A DNA stretch of 64,000 nt from Legionella qingyii (GTDB lineage: Bacteria > Pseudomonadota > Gammaproteobacteria > Legionellales > Legionellaceae). A model generated the notes under the pieces. It did no database searches. It had not been told where the DNA came from and worked only from the letters and a program-made list of their open reading frames with translations. The DNA lies in assembly GCF_003184185.1 (NCBI RefSeq), contig NZ_QHJG01000006.1, positions 106,978-170,977 on the forward strand. Direction: 5' to 3'. Numbering within the stretch: position 1 is the first letter of the stretch; each line of letters begins with the position of its first letter. The position numbers and the translations under genes were made by a program. This document shows, piece after piece, positions 27,451 to 37,020 of the stretch.

Positions 27451-28017
27451 ATGTATTTTCTCTCATTTATAATACTAGGATGGGTTACAATGACTTCTAA
27501 TTTATCAGCAGCTGATACACCGCATCATGACAGTGCGTATGATTATTCATTTCATACATTACGAGGACATGAATCCCTACCCTTATCTTCCTTTAAAGGA
27601 AAGGTGTTAATTGTAGTGAATACGGCGTCAAAATGTGGTTTTACTCCGCAATACGCACACTTAGAGAAACTTTATGAAACCTATAAAGATAAGGGCTTAG
27701 TTATACTCGGAGTCCCTTCAAACGATTTTGGTGGTCAAGAACCAGGCGCTGAGCAAGAAATTGCACGTTTTTGCCAGGTTAATTATGGTGTCACTTTTCC
27801 GATGGCTGCTAAAGAAGTGGTTTCAGGAAAAAATGCACATCCTTTTTATCTGTGGGCTAGACAGAAATTAGGGTTTGGCACGGCACCAAAATGGAATTTT
27901 CATAAATATCTTATCAATCGTCACGGTGAGCTTATTGACTATTTCTATTCAACTACTTCTCCAGAAGCAGGAAGATTCATCAAGGCTGTCGAACAAGCGC
28001 TTGATGAAAAAGCGTGA
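27451..28017 (+). CDS. glutathione peroxidase family protein, exported
   Basis: 188 aa. A hydrophobic N-terminus (MYFLSFIILGWVTMTSNLSA) looks like a signal peptide. The peroxidase motifs are present: Cys in NTASKCGFTPQYAHLEKL, Gln in NDFGGQEPG, and Trp in KWNFHKYLI. It reduces hydroperoxides, in most bacteria with thioredoxin-like donors rather than glutathione. Periplasmic location is inferred and would suit defence against host oxidants. Confidence 0.9.
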   Translation: MYFLSFIILGWVTMTSNLSAADTPHHDSAYDYSFHTLRGHESLPLSSFKGKVLIVVNTASKCGFTPQYAHLEKLYETYKDKGLVILGVPSNDFGGQEPGAEQEIARFCQVNYGVTFPMAAKEVVSGKNAHPFYLWARQKLGFGTAPKWNFHKYLINRHGELIDYFYSTTSPEAGRFIKAVEQALDEKA

Positions 28018-28030
28018 TTTAAGAGCGATG

Positions 28031-28075
28031 CAGCGGAACCTGGGATAAAAATAGATTATATTCCGAACTCCGCTG
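28031..28075. repeat. REP-like hairpin between convergent genes
   Basis: CAGCGGA (28031-28037) pairs with TCCGCTG (28069-28075). The start CAGCGGAACCTGGGAT resembles other intergenic patches in this window. It lies between the peroxidase stop and the efflux-operon end and may end transcription from both sides. Confidence 0.4.
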
Positions 28076-28130
28076 TTTGAGGTATCGTCAGGTTTATGCT
28101 GCCACTTCAATCAGGCAACATATCAGTAAG

Positions 28131-29555
28131 TTAAGCCGCATCATATCCTCCGGCAACAGCATTATATACTTGCACAATACTATCGAGTAATTGGGCTTTT
28201 TCTTGAATTAAACTTAACTTACTTCGATCAAGATTTATTTTTGCATTGATTACATTGCGATAATCTTTTGCTCCAGCTTTATATTGGGCCAGTGCAATCG
28301 CATATGCTTTTTGGGCTGCCAAATGTCCTTTGTGGGTTTGTAAATAAGATAAATTGTTTTTCTGCTCACTTGTAAGAGCATCATCAACATCTGCGAATGC
28401 AGAATGGAGGGTTCCCAGGTAATCATAATAAATTGCTTTGAATCCAGCATGAGCTGATTTGATATTTTGATAGGAACTGGCATTAAGCACTTTTGTTGAA
28501 GCAGCGGCTTCAGCAATCCAAAGGTTAGCACTCAATTTTAATAGTTGTGTTAAATCAACTGATGCCCCACCAAATAAACTAGTCAGGGAAATAGTTGGGA
28601 AAAAAGCGGAATAAGCGACCCCAATTTGTGCTTGCGCCATTTTCAAGTTATTTAAAGCAATCATAATGTCAGGACGATTTTTTAAAACTGATGAAGGTAA
28701 GGATTTAGGAATCAGATGGGTTAAATTTAATGAAAATAAGCTACGATGAGTAGCAATTGGCCCGGGGTTTTGATTCAATAAGAGGTGAATCGTATTCTCA
28801 CTTTGTGACACTATATTCTCAATTTGGGGAATCTTTGCCTCCTCTTGGGCAATCTGTTGATCTATATTAGTGATAGTCTCGATGTTACTGGCGCCTTTTT
28901 TGAATCGAATCTGTTCGAGCTGACGTAGTTTTCGTAAATCACTACTCAGCTTGTGCTCTACTGCCAATTGCTCTCGTTGACTCAAGAGCATAAAATAAGC
29001 ACCGCTCATTTGGCTAATAATTCCTAATTTTATTGACTGAGCTTGAGCTTCTTCCATCGCTAAAGAGGCCTTGGCTGCTTTAATGTTGCTAATATTATTT
29101 AATATATTGAATGTGTACCCTGGGACAAATCCGGCGTCATATCCTCTAAATCTCAGGTTGGAAAGATTTCCAAAAAAAGGAGTATTTGCCAATTGTCCTT
29201 TAGGAGTAATATGGGTATTCCAGGTCCCACCTGAAAAACCGGTAGCGCTTGCATCCAGAGTTGGGATCCAGGCATATTGAGCTGCTTTAAGTTGCGCTTG
29301 TGCTTGCTCAATTGTCGCATAGGAACTTCTAATCGTATTATTACAGGCTAGGGCTTGAGCGATAAGCTGATTAAGCTCTGGATCATGCAGCTTTTTCCAC
29401 CAGGCGACACGACTTAAATCGGCTTGGTTTTTGATGTATTTTACTCCACTACGCGTACTATTCGGATAATTCACTTTTTCATGAGTAATGCAGTTTTTGC
29501 AACATCCTCCAAGTAATATGGCAAATAGATTGAGCAAGATGATTTTTAGTTTCAT
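28131..29555 (-). CDS. outer-membrane efflux lipoprotein (TolC/NodT family)
   Basis: 474 aa. A lipobox LLGGC at the N-terminus marks a lipoprotein. Two TolC-type repeats with long helices follow (for example ATIEQAQAQLKAAQYAWIPTLDASATGF and NNLKMAQAQIGVAYSAFFPTISLTSLFGG). As the last gene of the operon, it should give the outer-membrane channel for the ABC pump encoded upstream. The substrate (drug, lipid or siderophore) is unknown. Confidence 0.9.
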   Translation of the reverse strand: MKLKIILLNLFAILLGGCCKNCITHEKVNYPNSTRSGVKYIKNQADLSRVAWWKKLHDPELNQLIAQALACNNTIRSSYATIEQAQAQLKAAQYAWIPTLDASATGFSGGTWNTHITPKGQLANTPFFGNLSNLRFRGYDAGFVPGYTFNILNNISNIKAAKASLAMEEAQAQSIKLGIISQMSGAYFMLLSQREQLAVEHKLSSDLRKLRQLEQIRFKKGASNIETITNIDQQIAQEEAKIPQIENIVSQSENTIHLLLNQNPGPIATHRSLFSLNLTHLIPKSLPSSVLKNRPDIMIALNNLKMAQAQIGVAYSAFFPTISLTSLFGGASVDLTQLLKLSANLWIAEAAASTKVLNASSYQNIKSAHAGFKAIYYDYLGTLHSAFADVDDALTSEQKNNLSYLQTHKGHLAAQKAYAIALAQYKAGAKDYRNVINAKINLDRSKLSLIQEKAQLLDSIVQVYNAVAGGYDAA

Positions 29556-29582
29556 ATTTTGGCCAATTTTAAATAAATTTAA

Positions 29583-30740
29583 TTAATCGAGCTTTGTTCT
29601 AAATATTTTCCCTGTCAAAAGAATCAAAATAAGAGAGATCAATAAAATAGGTAAAATATTAGGGACAATTTGAACGAGTGTATTGCCCTTTAGTAAAATT
29701 CCGCGTGCAATTCGGACAAAGTAAGTCATAGGTAGGCAGTATCCTATGAACTGCGCCCACGTCGGCATGCCATAGAAAGAAAAAATGTAACCCGATAAAA
29801 ACATTGAAGGTAATTGAAAAAAGACACTCAATTGCATTGCTTGCATTGGCGTTTGGGCAATGGTGGAAAAAATCATACCAACCATTAAATTAGCGATAAT
29901 AAACGGAGCCGCGGCTATATAAAGCAACAAAATGCTTCCTTCGATAGGAATATGAATTAATAACTTGCCAAAAATGAGGACGCTGGTGAGTTGTAAATAA
30001 CCTAATACAATGTAGGGGATTACTTTGCCCACGATGATCTCCAATGGTTTTAATGGAGTACTTAAGAGCATTTCCATGGTACCGGATTCTTTTTCAGAGG
30101 TGATGGCAGTTGAAGTCAGCATCCCCATGGTTATCGTAAGCAGTACACCAATTAAGCCAGGAACGATATTATAAGAACTTGTGTTTGATTCGTTATAAAG
30201 TCGGTGGATGGTGAAATTAATGCTTCTATCCAAATGCGTTGGCGAGGGGGAACCTAAACCTTGTTGATTGAATGTATTCAAGGTTTGATTCAATATGGGC
30301 AGCGCATTGCTGAGAGCACTGGCACTGCTTCCAGGATCTGACCCATCGATTTCAACCAGTAACTGGGGATTTTCTTTACGAATGTACTTCCGAGTAAAAT
30401 CGGGAGGAATGGTAAAAGCGAAGCTTATTTTTCCATTCGCGAAATCTTCATTCTTCTTATCTTCATTTAACAGTTCGTTAGATACTTTAAAATAGCCTGA
30501 AGCTTCAAGTGCGCTGATGTAGCCTCTAGTCAACGGTGAGTTATCGTAACTGATGATCTTAGTGGGTTGATTTTTTGGATCGAATTGTATTGCATAGCCA
30601 AAGAGAATGAGTAGCATAATCGGTAAAATAACTAGCATCGCAATGGTGCCGTGATCGCGAGTAATAAGAATAAATTCTTTATGTATTAAACCTGTAAGAC
30701 GAGTTAGGGATATTCCTTGTAATAGATTTTTATAGTTCAT
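29583..30740 (-). CDS. ABC-2 type transporter permease
   Basis: 385 aa with the ABC-2 layout: one N-terminal membrane segment (GTIAMLVILPIMLLILFGYAI), a large periplasmic loop (about 50-190), then five to six segments. Signature parts include EKESGTMEMLLSTPLKPLEIIVGKVIPY. Similar to YbhR/YhhJ. The start codon overlaps the ATPase stop by 4 bases, so translation is coupled. Only one permease gene is present, so a homodimer is likely. Confidence 0.9.
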   Translation of the reverse strand: MNYKNLLQGISLTRLTGLIHKEFILITRDHGTIAMLVILPIMLLILFGYAIQFDPKNQPTKIISYDNSPLTRGYISALEASGYFKVSNELLNEDKKNEDFANGKISFAFTIPPDFTRKYIRKENPQLLVEIDGSDPGSSASALSNALPILNQTLNTFNQQGLGSPSPTHLDRSINFTIHRLYNESNTSSYNIVPGLIGVLLTITMGMLTSTAITSEKESGTMEMLLSTPLKPLEIIVGKVIPYIVLGYLQLTSVLIFGKLLIHIPIEGSILLLYIAAAPFIIANLMVGMIFSTIAQTPMQAMQLSVFFQLPSMFLSGYIFSFYGMPTWAQFIGYCLPMTYFVRIARGILLKGNTLVQIVPNILPILLISLILILLTGKIFRTKLD

Positions 30741-31642
30741 CGCATTAATCCGATAAAAACTTCTTCAAAAGAAGGTTTGATCTCTTTAAATGAAAGACCG
30801 CTGTTTTCTTGAATGACTCGATCCAATAAGTCATGATCACGTGATGAAATTCGCAGTTCATTATTTACAATTGAAGCTAATAGTTTTGGATATAGAGCAA
30901 GCAATTTTTCCATTAATTTATGTTGCTCTTTTCTATGAACATGAATTAAATATGTTTGGACTTTAGATTGGGGAATTAAATCTTTTGTGCTGCCTGTATA
31001 CAAGAGTTTCCCTAAATTAATATATGCCAGATCGGTGCATTTTTCGGCTTCGTCCATATAATGGGTGGTTACCAGAATTGTGGTACCATCACGTGAGGAA
31101 ATCTTATGTAAATAATCCCAGAAGTCTTTACGCGCTTTGGGGTCAACCCCTGCTGTAGGCTCATCCAAAAATAATAATTGAGGTTTATGAAGCAAGCTGC
31201 AAGCTAGGGCTAAGCGCTGTTTCCATCCGCCGGATAAATTCCCTGCTTGTACTTTTTGATAGTCTTCAAGGCCGAGTTCCTTAATCATTTCTTCTATTAC
31301 TTGAGCCGAGTTTTGTAGCTGAAAAATATCAGCAATAAAGCGAAGGTTTTCATAAACAGTCAATCCCGTATAATAGCTGAATTTTTGAGGCATATAGCCG
31401 GTCCGCTTTTTTATCTCATCGCTTTGGGCTTTAATATCATATCCAAGGCAAGACCCTTCTCCATCTGTGGGAGTTAAAAGACCACAGATCATTCGAATGG
31501 TTGTTGTCTTGCCACTACCATTTGAGCCAAGAAAACCAAATATGGATCCTTTTTCTACTTGTAGGTTAATGTGATCCACTGCGACTTTGTTATCGAATTT
31601 TTTTGTTAATCGTTCCACCTCAATTGCAAAATCACTCATCAA
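30737..31642 (-). CDS. ABC transporter ATP-binding protein
   Basis: 301 aa. Walker A GSNGSGKTTTIRM, signature LSGGWKQRLALA, Walker B LLFLDEPTAGVD and H-loop TTHYMDEAE are all intact, so it should be active. The short C-terminal ~70 residues are typical of drug-exporter ATPases of the CcmA/YbhF class. Genes for the adaptor and permease overlap at both ends by 4 bases. Confidence 0.93.
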   Translation of the reverse strand: MMSDFAIEVERLTKKFDNKVAVDHINLQVEKGSIFGFLGSNGSGKTTTIRMICGLLTPTDGEGSCLGYDIKAQSDEIKKRTGYMPQKFSYYTGLTVYENLRFIADIFQLQNSAQVIEEMIKELGLEDYQKVQAGNLSGGWKQRLALACSLLHKPQLLFLDEPTAGVDPKARKDFWDYLHKISSRDGTTILVTTHYMDEAEKCTDLAYINLGKLLYTGSTKDLIPQSKVQTYLIHVHRKEQHKLMEKLLALYPKLLASIVNNELRISSRDHDLLDRVIQENSGLSFKEIKPSFEEVFIGLMR

Positions 31643-32469
31643 GCTAACTCCAAGGTAACCGGTTGCCCGAGATGAATTTTTTCCAGATCAGGGGAGTCAA
31701 TCTTTACTTCGATTCTGAATACAAGACGTTGACGCTCCTCGCGAGAGTAAATAATAGGAGGGCTATATTCAGCAATATTTGAAATAAAGAAAATATGACC
31801 TTCAGCAAAATGCTCATTGTGATCGGAATTAATCTTAACGCGCGCATTAAGGCGCAATTGATCAAGTTTTTCTTCAGGAACGAAAAATATAGCTTTGATA
31901 TTATTTTTGGTAATTAAGGAAAGGACAGGAGCACCTGCTTGAACAAATTCACCCTGTGTATAATAAGTATCAAATATTATTCCTAACTCTGGTGCAAAAT
32001 TTTCCTTGCGTGTCATCTGCCATTTTTTATCAGCAGTATTAACCTGATTGTTCTTGATTTTAAAATCAATATCATTAAGTTGTTCTTTTGAAATGTTTAA
32101 ATCTCTTTGAGCGGCATCAAGATCATTTTGGCTTGCTGCATTTTGCTTACGCATTTCCAGGGTACGCCGATAGTTGATTTCATTGTAGTTGAGTTGGGTC
32201 AAAATTTGTTGACGTTGAGCAAGTAGATCCTTTTGGGTTAGTTTGCTCATTTCGACATTATAAAGTTCACTGGTTTGCTCGAGCTTGAATAAAAATTGAT
32301 TATTTTTGACTAACTGCCCTTTTAATACGGCTAAATCGGTCAGTCGTCCTCCAAAATCAGCAGACAAATAGACAAGATCAGTATCAATATATCCACTAAA
32401 TGTATTATTTTCTTTTTCGCAGGCTGTGAGCAGGAAAAGAGTAAAACCAACGAGCAGTAACTTATACAT
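31639..32469 (-). CDS. HlyD-type membrane fusion lipoprotein
   Basis: 276 aa. From ATG 32469 the N-terminus is MYKLLLVGFTLFLLTACEKE, with lipobox LTAC. It has the biotinyl-lipoyl-like halves (LTDLAVLKGQLVKNNQFLFKLE and ..TYYTQGEFVQAGAPVLSLI) around a helical hairpin, as in YbhG. A longer frame to 32571 lacks a ribosome site, whereas GGG precedes ATG 32469. It heads the operon adaptor-ATPase-permease-outer-membrane channel, a complete tripartite exporter. Confidence 0.9.
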   Translation of the reverse strand: MYKLLLVGFTLFLLTACEKENNTFSGYIDTDLVYLSADFGGRLTDLAVLKGQLVKNNQFLFKLEQTSELYNVEMSKLTQKDLLAQRQQILTQLNYNEINYRRTLEMRKQNAASQNDLDAAQRDLNISKEQLNDIDFKIKNNQVNTADKKWQMTRKENFAPELGIIFDTYYTQGEFVQAGAPVLSLITKNNIKAIFFVPEEKLDQLRLNARVKINSDHNEHFAEGHIFFISNIAEYSPPIIYSREERQRLVFRIEVKIDSPDLEKIHLGQPVTLELA

Positions 32470-32623
32470 TTCAAACCCATCCTGAGTTTTATTGCTTAAA
32501 CTGATATGCAATCTTAAGGCATTTAAGCTATGTATAATAAGCCTAAGAGTTCTGTGTGTCAAAAGTGACAATTAACCAAGCGGATACTCACATATAATTC
32601 TTGTCTGTTATGAAATTCCATTT

Positions 32624-32651
32624 GGGATTGATCGAGTAACATAATCAATCC
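32624..32651 (-). terminator. hairpin between efflux operon and kinase gene
   Basis: A perfect 9-bp inverted repeat (GGGATTGAT / ATCAATCCC) with a 10-base loop, 34 bases past the kinase stop on the minus strand. No T-run. Confidence 0.4.
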
Positions 32652-32684
32652 CATGTATATGGGCAAACTCATGGATCTTAATTA

Positions 32685-34730
32685 CTAGATAAATAATTTA
32701 TAATTCTCTTCATCAGTTGCTGAATGCATGCTTTTAAAGCATTCTGTAGCATCCTGAGGTGAGCTTATTGTAAATTCTTTTTGAGGGAAGAAAAGCCCGG
32801 CATTGAACTTGATATTCATTTTATTTAACGAAGCCTGAGTATTGCTTTTACTTTCAAAAAATGACTCCATTTTTTTGGAGAATTTTAGGCTATTTTTTTC
32901 CAGAGCTTCAAGCCTTTCGATTTCTTCCTTGAGGGATGAGTGTCTCAATCGAGTAACCACCATTTTTATTGCTAATTTTTTGAGCTCTTGAAGCATGAAA
33001 TTCTGCATATTATACTGATGATCTTGATAGTTGTTATATTGATCAGGAATTACTTCTGGTTTAAAAACATCATCCATTTGCGTTTTCATTTGCGTATCTG
33101 ACATTCTTGGAGTAACTATTTCAGCAGTGAATTGCTTTTTATGTTCTTTAATTGCTTGTTGATAATTTTTTCTTGTTAGGATTTCAGCAATAATAATACC
33201 TAGAGAAAAAATATCATGGTCTTTTTTGTAGGGTTGTTGATTGTCAATACTACTAATCTCAGGATCTGTATAACCTTCGGTGCCACAAAGCTCTTTGATT
33301 TCAGAGTCTAAAGGAACAGCATCTCCAAAATCGATTAGACGTATCTTTATTTCTCCACTTTTAAGGCATATTTTAATGTTTGCAGGTTTTAGATCTCGGT
33401 GTGATAATTGAAATTTTTCATGAAGCTTTAATACTTCTTTCATCAGATTAAGTATTATCTTATATTGTAAATCAACACTAAGATTTTTTTTGCTTAGACA
33501 ATGACTCGAGTAGATATCATCTTGCGAAACCCCATCATCAATAACATAGAGAAAATGCAATAAAGTATCTCCAGGAATTCGTTTCATAGCTATAGCAAAC
33601 TCGCCTTCTTTTAATTTATAACAGCCATAAAACCATCCTCGCTTTGTTAGATTTTCAATTTCGATGTCACGTACTTTAGCCGTTACTGCTGAGTTAAGAA
33701 TTTTTACTGCAAGAAGATTTCGGTTGATTAAATCATATCCTTTAATTACTTTGTTAGCACCGCATCCCTCAATTTCTTTTCTATTAATTAAAATAACAGT
33801 CTTCTCAGAGAGCACCCTATTGTTTTTCATGTCCCTGTGAGGCGTTACAATAAGTTGCAAGTCAGGCCGATCTTCATCATGCATGACATGAATGTTATTA
33901 TCTATCTCTTTTAAGTAAGTTTTTGCAAAACTGAGATATTGTTGAAAAATCTCCTTACTTATGGGGAGTTGTTCAAGAAAATCATTGCTTTTGGGTGATT
34001 CTTTTATTTTGACATGAGTGCTTGGATGTGATTTTTGGCGTTTTGGTGAATATCCTCCAGCGCTACTTCCTGTAAGTAACCATCTTGGACTACCAGAGTT
34101 TCTTCGTGCAGGAGAGAGTGACGTTGTTTGGGGCTCACTTGATTTTGTTAACGTCGTACATCGTGGACTACTAGAATTTCTTCGTGCAGGAGCGTGTGAC
34201 GTTGTTTGAGTCTCGCTTGATTTTGTTAACGACGTACTTCTTGGACTGCCAGAATTTCTTCGTGCAGGAGAGTGCTGCATTGTGTGAGCCTCACTTGATT
34301 TTATTGTCGCCGTTTCAGATGTATTTTTTGGTGATTTTTGTTCTTTTGGGTACTCTTCTTTTTTATGTCCATCTAAATTAAGCCTCAATTTTTTATTCAG
34401 TCCGGAATTTTTTCTCATTGAATGGTTTTGGGGGGGGCTATGTTCACATGTATTTGTTGCCTCAATGGAGCTGTTTTGCTCTCTTTCGTTAATCGATGAT
34501 GGAATAGCAGTATTTTTATCTGCAATTGTTTGTTTACCTACAATAACGGTCTGCTCCAGTTCAATATCAAGTAAGTGTTTTGTTAATTCGAACAATAACA
34601 ATGTTTTTATATCTGGCGTAATCGTGCTGTCTTTCAGAATAGATTCTTTTAATTCATTTAACAGGGATTCTTTAATTTGGGCTACTGCATCTTGTTCTAG
34701 CATTTCTTGAATTTCATTAAGGCTTAACAT
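32685..34730 (-). CDS. eukaryotic-like Ser/Thr protein kinase with tandem repeats, effector candidate
   Basis: 681 aa. The kinase domain lies at about residues 315-540: VKIL for the ATP lysine, catalytic HRD 444-446 in SHRDLKPANIKI, DFG from Asp467, and GTEGYTDPEIS in the activation loop. All key residues are kept. Residues ~140-217 hold three 26-residue repeats, each with PARRNSxSPR. The first ~300 residues are polar, without membrane segments. No bacterial sensor domain such as PASTA is seen, so it fits the LegK-like secreted kinases rather than PknB. ATG 34730 is preferred to TTG 34769. Translocation is inference. Confidence 0.85.
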   Translation of the reverse strand: MLSLNEIQEMLEQDAVAQIKESLLNELKESILKDSTITPDIKTLLLFELTKHLLDIELEQTVIVGKQTIADKNTAIPSSINEREQNSSIEATNTCEHSPPQNHSMRKNSGLNKKLRLNLDGHKKEEYPKEQKSPKNTSETATIKSSEAHTMQHSPARRNSGSPRSTSLTKSSETQTTSHAPARRNSSSPRCTTLTKSSEPQTTSLSPARRNSGSPRWLLTGSSAGGYSPKRQKSHPSTHVKIKESPKSNDFLEQLPISKEIFQQYLSFAKTYLKEIDNNIHVMHDEDRPDLQLIVTPHRDMKNNRVLSEKTVILINRKEIEGCGANKVIKGYDLINRNLLAVKILNSAVTAKVRDIEIENLTKRGWFYGCYKLKEGEFAIAMKRIPGDTLLHFLYVIDDGVSQDDIYSSHCLSKKNLSVDLQYKIILNLMKEVLKLHEKFQLSHRDLKPANIKICLKSGEIKIRLIDFGDAVPLDSEIKELCGTEGYTDPEISSIDNQQPYKKDHDIFSLGIIIAEILTRKNYQQAIKEHKKQFTAEIVTPRMSDTQMKTQMDDVFKPEVIPDQYNNYQDHQYNMQNFMLQELKKLAIKMVVTRLRHSSLKEEIERLEALEKNSLKFSKKMESFFESKSNTQASLNKMNIKFNAGLFFPQKEFTISSPQDATECFKSMHSATDEENYKLFI
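34087..34310 (-). repeat. three tandem 78-bp repeats within the kinase gene
   Basis: Units begin at 34087, 34165 and 34243, with a period of exactly 78 bases, and encode 26 residues each on the minus strand. The RRNS core is the best conserved part. Differences between units show they are not fresh copies. Confidence 0.85.
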
Positions 34731-34888
34731 CTTTGAATTTCCATAAGTATCAATATGTCCTGTTTTCAATAAACGGGATCATATTTAAAAAGTGAATCAT
34801 ATGATTTTTTGGCATTTTATAAGCAATTTTTATAAAATTTGCTACTTATTTTTTTATCAATATGCATAGAGCAGATTGAAGCCACTTG

Positions 34889-35530
34889 CTATTTGAGCCG
34901 GGTAATTCCTATTACTAACAAGAACTGGGCGGCGTAATAGAGAAACATGATTAAAATAGCGGTTAGCTTATTAGCCGGCAGTACAAATAAGTCTAATGAC
35001 AAAACAAAGTCTGAAAGTAAAAAAAGACATGCCCCTGTGCGTATCAACAATGCTTGCTGTTTTACTTGAAAGGAACAAAACACCATTAAGGTCAGCAGGC
35101 ATAAATAAGCAGCTACTGGTTTTTTCATTTCTTCGAGATATGGAGATAAAAAGTAAAAGCTTATCAGGACAAAGACTAAAATTGGTAAAAAGGAAAGCAA
35201 GTTTTTTCTTTGAAATCGCATGTTCTTTAAAAATATACTAATAAACATGCAATGTGATCCCATAAACGCCAGGATGCCTAGTTGCAATGCAACCTTTATT
35301 GGAAAAGTCAAAAAGATATCACCAATTAGTGAAAATCCTAAGGCACAGAGTAATAAGATTTTTACTTGTCTTTGTGGATTGATTTGAACAGTAAATATCA
35401 TCAACAAAGCAATGGGAATTGCTTTGAGGAAGGTGGTCAAAGGATATTGAATAACAGAGAGTAACAAAAGATAAAGCATCATACTGAACAAAATAAAAAG
35501 TATTGTTATTTTAAAAGGCTGTTCTAGCAT
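34889..35530 (-). CDS. YhhN family membrane protein (lysoplasmalogenase-like)
   Basis: 213 aa, almost wholly hydrophobic, with about eight membrane segments. GFSLIGDIFLTF and the late FLLSDFVLSLDLF carry the two conserved Asp-containing motifs of the YhhN/TMEM86 family, whose members hydrolyse the vinyl ether of lysoplasmalogens. Legionella has such an enzyme by reported work; the substrate here is inferred from family. Confidence 0.85.
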   Translation of the reverse strand: MLEQPFKITILFILFSMMLYLLLLSVIQYPLTTFLKAIPIALLMIFTVQINPQRQVKILLLCALGFSLIGDIFLTFPIKVALQLGILAFMGSHCMFISIFLKNMRFQRKNLLSFLPILVFVLISFYFLSPYLEEMKKPVAAYLCLLTLMVFCSFQVKQQALLIRTGACLFLLSDFVLSLDLFVLPANKLTAILIMFLYYAAQFLLVIGITRLK

Positions 35531-35665
35531 ATAAAAATCCTTATTATTCAGTGATCTTTAGTCCTTTCAGTATACATACTCTTTGCCGTCCTCCTCTAAA
35601 TTTTTTGTTTATTTAGGAAAACTATGGTTTAATAAAGAGCTTGTTGTCTTAATTGAGATCTGTTT

Positions 35666-35935
35666 ATGAAAAAATTAATCTTACTTCTACTCATTACTTC
35701 TATTTTTTCTGTAGGCCATGCCAGCAAGCTTAGTAAATTTTTAAAACAAATGGATGAAGAAGATAGGGCTCGTCAAGAAAGAGAATGGCAACAAGATATG
35801 AATTTCGGTGATTTCTCGTTTCGATTAGATAGGCGGTATACCGATGATCATGGACAACGTTGTCGCGATTATAAATTTAGATCTCGCAGTAATCCTTTTC
35901 GCCATGGGTATTATACCGTCTGTGATGAACGCTAG
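35666..35935 (+). CDS. small secreted basic protein, unknown function
   Basis: 89 aa. A clear signal peptide (KKLILLLLITSIFSVGHA) precedes a short charged helix (KFLKQMDEEDRARQEREWQQDM) and a basic C-terminal part with two cysteines (RCRDYKFRS...VCDER) that may form a disulfide. Not recognised. Followed by another small exported protein. Confidence 0.65.
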   Translation: MKKLILLLLITSIFSVGHASKLSKFLKQMDEEDRARQEREWQQDMNFGDFSFRLDRRYTDDHGQRCRDYKFRSRSNPFRHGYYTVCDER

Positions 35936-36121
35936 GTTTTAACAGATTTGCAGGAGATAAAGTATTATGATGCTTTTTCTCCTTGTAAGTAGTGGATAAT
36001 TCCTTAATATTCTGATGGCCAATTTTATGAATTAAATGGAGAAATCCATTCCATATTCTACAATAACATCATATAGACCTAAATCTTGCTGTGGAGATGC
36101 TTCAATTTTAAGGATGCATTT

Positions 36122-36454
36122 ATGAGTAAGTCTATGATGATGCTTCTTCTCTTAATATGTACTTCTTGCGATTATGCCAATATTGCCAATGATATCTTAT
36201 TAAGTAGAACATCAGAGCAAAAAACACAAATTCTAAGTGGTATTATCAACGCAGCAGGCGAGCCGTGTATTGCTTTTGAATCATTTTATCAGGGTATTGA
36301 TCGCAATGATGCAGCCTATTGGAATATCGCATGTTCCAATGGGCAGTCATATGTCATTCAAATCGCAAATGACGCTGCCGCGACAACAACAATAATTCAA
36401 TGCAGTGCGATGAAATCATTAGGTACCCAGTGCTTTAAGCGATTTGGTTATTAG
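36122..36454 (+). CDS. small exported protein, unknown function
   Basis: 110 aa. From ATG 36122 (AAGGA seven bases upstream) the N-terminus is hydrophobic, ending in LLLICTSCDYAN, which may be a weak lipobox. The mature part has four cysteines. Not recognised. An upstream ATG at 36086 lacks a ribosome site. Confidence 0.65.
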   Translation: MSKSMMMLLLLICTSCDYANIANDILLSRTSEQKTQILSGIINAAGEPCIAFESFYQGIDRNDAAYWNIACSNGQSYVIQIANDAAATTTIIQCSAMKSLGTQCFKRFGY

Positions 36455-36595
36455 CTGAGCATAAGATCTGGATATACGAGCGAACTATTTACAATAGATT
36501 GACAGGATAAATATTAATGGAGTTGAACGATAGCTGGTTGTATACTCCATAAGATGAGAAATTAATTATATTAGTGAATAAAAAAAGGATTTTTT

Positions 36596-36844
36596 ATGGC
36601 GCAAACAGTAGAACATCGTGTTATCAATTTAATTGCAAGAACCCAAGAAATCCCACCTGAAGAAATTGATTTGGATCAATCAATCGACCAAGTTGTTCCT
36701 CGTTCTCTGGATTTAGTTAATTTATTCTTTGACTTAGAGGATGAGTTTGATCTTGATATTCGTAACGACATCCATAAGGAAAAGACAATCCGTGAAATAG
36801 CACTTGATATTAAACAATTAATTACGAAAAAAAAACAAGTGTAA
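36596..36844 (+). CDS. orphan acyl carrier protein
   Basis: 82 aa, acidic and helical. The 4'-phosphopantetheine site is Ser37 in RSLDLV; most fatty-acid ACPs have DSLDxV, so the residue before Ser is Arg instead of Asp. The flanking ITxxIPPEEIDLDQSID and FDLEDEFDLDI fit the ACP fold. No fatty acid or polyketide synthesis gene is adjacent. It may serve a specialised acyl transfer; partner unknown. Confidence 0.85.
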   Translation: MAQTVEHRVINLIARTQEIPPEEIDLDQSIDQVVPRSLDLVNLFFDLEDEFDLDIRNDIHKEKTIREIALDIKQLITKKKQV

Positions 36845-37020
36845 ATTGCTCCATTTTAATAAATAGATTAGTACCATTTTAAAAAGGAAATTTATTCCTC
36901 TTCATAAGAAAAAGAATAATAAATCATAAAGTTATTAACTAATATTATTTTACACATTTACTCATTGTTATTGTTCTAAATAAAATTTAGAATGCCTTTT
37001 TTATTTATGAGTAGACTAAA

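Noticed and set aside
34018..34381. Plus-strand frames over the kinase repeats
   Set aside because: They are open only because the repeat unit is a multiple of three; no start signal or family.
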